From NCBI GenBank assembly GCA_947444195.1, contig CANEZL010000015.1, forward strand, positions 36,262 to 100,261: a stretch of DNA of 64,000 nucleotides. Reading direction: 5' to 3'. The notes beneath the pieces were generated by a model. That model was not told the origin of the DNA and made no database searches. It saw only the letters and a program-made list of their open reading frames with translations. The first letter of the stretch is position 1. Every line of letters starts with the position of its first letter. Shown in pieces: positions 63,879 to 64,000 of this stretch. A program made the position numbers and the translations under genes. Source of the stretch: Methylobacteriaceae bacterium. GTDB taxonomy: Bacteria > Pseudomonadota > Alphaproteobacteria > Rhizobiales > Beijerinckiaceae.

Positions 63879-64000
63879 GGTGTTATGAACTTGAGGCGAT
63901 TGCAGCGGCCTGTTTGAGCATGATGCAGACGAAGGCGACGCGGTGCAGGTCTGCCAACGTTGTGGCGTAGCGCTCGTAATCTTTGACGAGCCTGCGGAAG
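63879..64000 (-). mobile_element. IS5-family insertion sequence, right end only
   Basis: The boundary word GAGGGTGTTATGAAC at about 63876-63890 resembles the terminal inverted repeats of IS5-family elements, which choose CTAG or TA targets. The rest runs beyond the window, so length and intactness cannot be judged. Confidence 0.65.
63883..64000 (-). CDS. IS5-family transposase, C-terminal end
   Basis: The last 38 codons of a DDE transposase. The reverse strand reads FRRLVKDYERYATTLADLHR, then VAFVCIMLKQAAAIASSS and a TAA stop (63883-63885). The RLVKDYERxxxTxxxLHxxAFxxIMLK pattern is the conserved end of many IS5-family (IS427/ISL2-like) transposases. The catalytic DDE residues are outside the window. 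Confidence 0.85.
   Translation of the reverse strand, partial: FRRLVKDYERYATTLADLHRVAFVCIMLKQAAAIASSS

Overview
The window is very GC-rich DNA (by eye well above 65 percent G+C) with core bacterial genes packed on both strands. The run hflX-hfq-ntrX-ntrY, a MucR-type regulator, HspQ, SdhE, osmoregulated-glucan synthesis, a selenocysteine tRNA and many short structured intergenic repeats point to an alphaproteobacterium of the Hyphomicrobiales, most likely Methylobacterium or a close relative. The genus is an inference from gene content and repeat style. Essential genes (mfd, recG, glmS, glmU, hfq, kdsD) argue for a main chromosome rather than a plasmid.

Layout. 1-5.9 kb: two MFS transporters, a MucR-like regulator, a HARE-HTH protein, a RepA_C-type plasmid replication initiator and, upstream of it, seven 16-bp iterons with an AT-rich tract. 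This looks like a complete iteron origin embedded in chromosomal DNA. 5.9-16 kb: mazG, a pabB-pabA-pabC folate cluster ending in a DoxX-like gene, rimO, pncA, a quinone reductase and a UbiH-family hydroxylase. 16-19.7 kb: two apparent pseudo-enzymes (a receiver domain without its Asp and an ANL-fold protein without its ATP loop), an IalB-family secreted protein and hspQ. 20-26.5 kb: a CitE/malyl-CoA-type lyase, a patatin lipase, two genes each broken by a one-base frameshift, a carboxymuconolactone decarboxylase homologue and an AT-rich orphan gene directly behind mfd.

26.5-35 kb: mfd, sdhE, a SorAB-type sulfite dehydrogenase pair and recG. 35-46 kb: small membrane proteins, the UDP-GlcNAc genes glmS and glmU, a glucan biosynthesis gene, an AT-rich CPBP-like membrane protein, a class III nucleotide cyclase and hflX. 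46-51 kb: hfq, the NtrY/NtrX two-component system and tRNA-Sec. 51-64 kb: a lytic transglycosylase, kdsD, a DUF4336 protein, an AEC transporter, an NTF2-like protein, a VTT/DedA-type membrane protein coupled to a phospholipase D-family protein, an EEP-family hydrolase, an Rrf2 regulator with a perfect inverted repeat over its start and a linked methyltransferase, an L,D-transpeptidase, and the end of an IS5-family transposon.

Several repeat families occupy the gaps. Two of them lie only between convergent genes and fold into strong hairpins, one with base-pair-preserving differences between copies. One CTAG-bounded family looks like a MITE, and one of its copies abuts the IS5-family element. 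No CRISPR array, prophage, rRNA operon or partition genes were seen.
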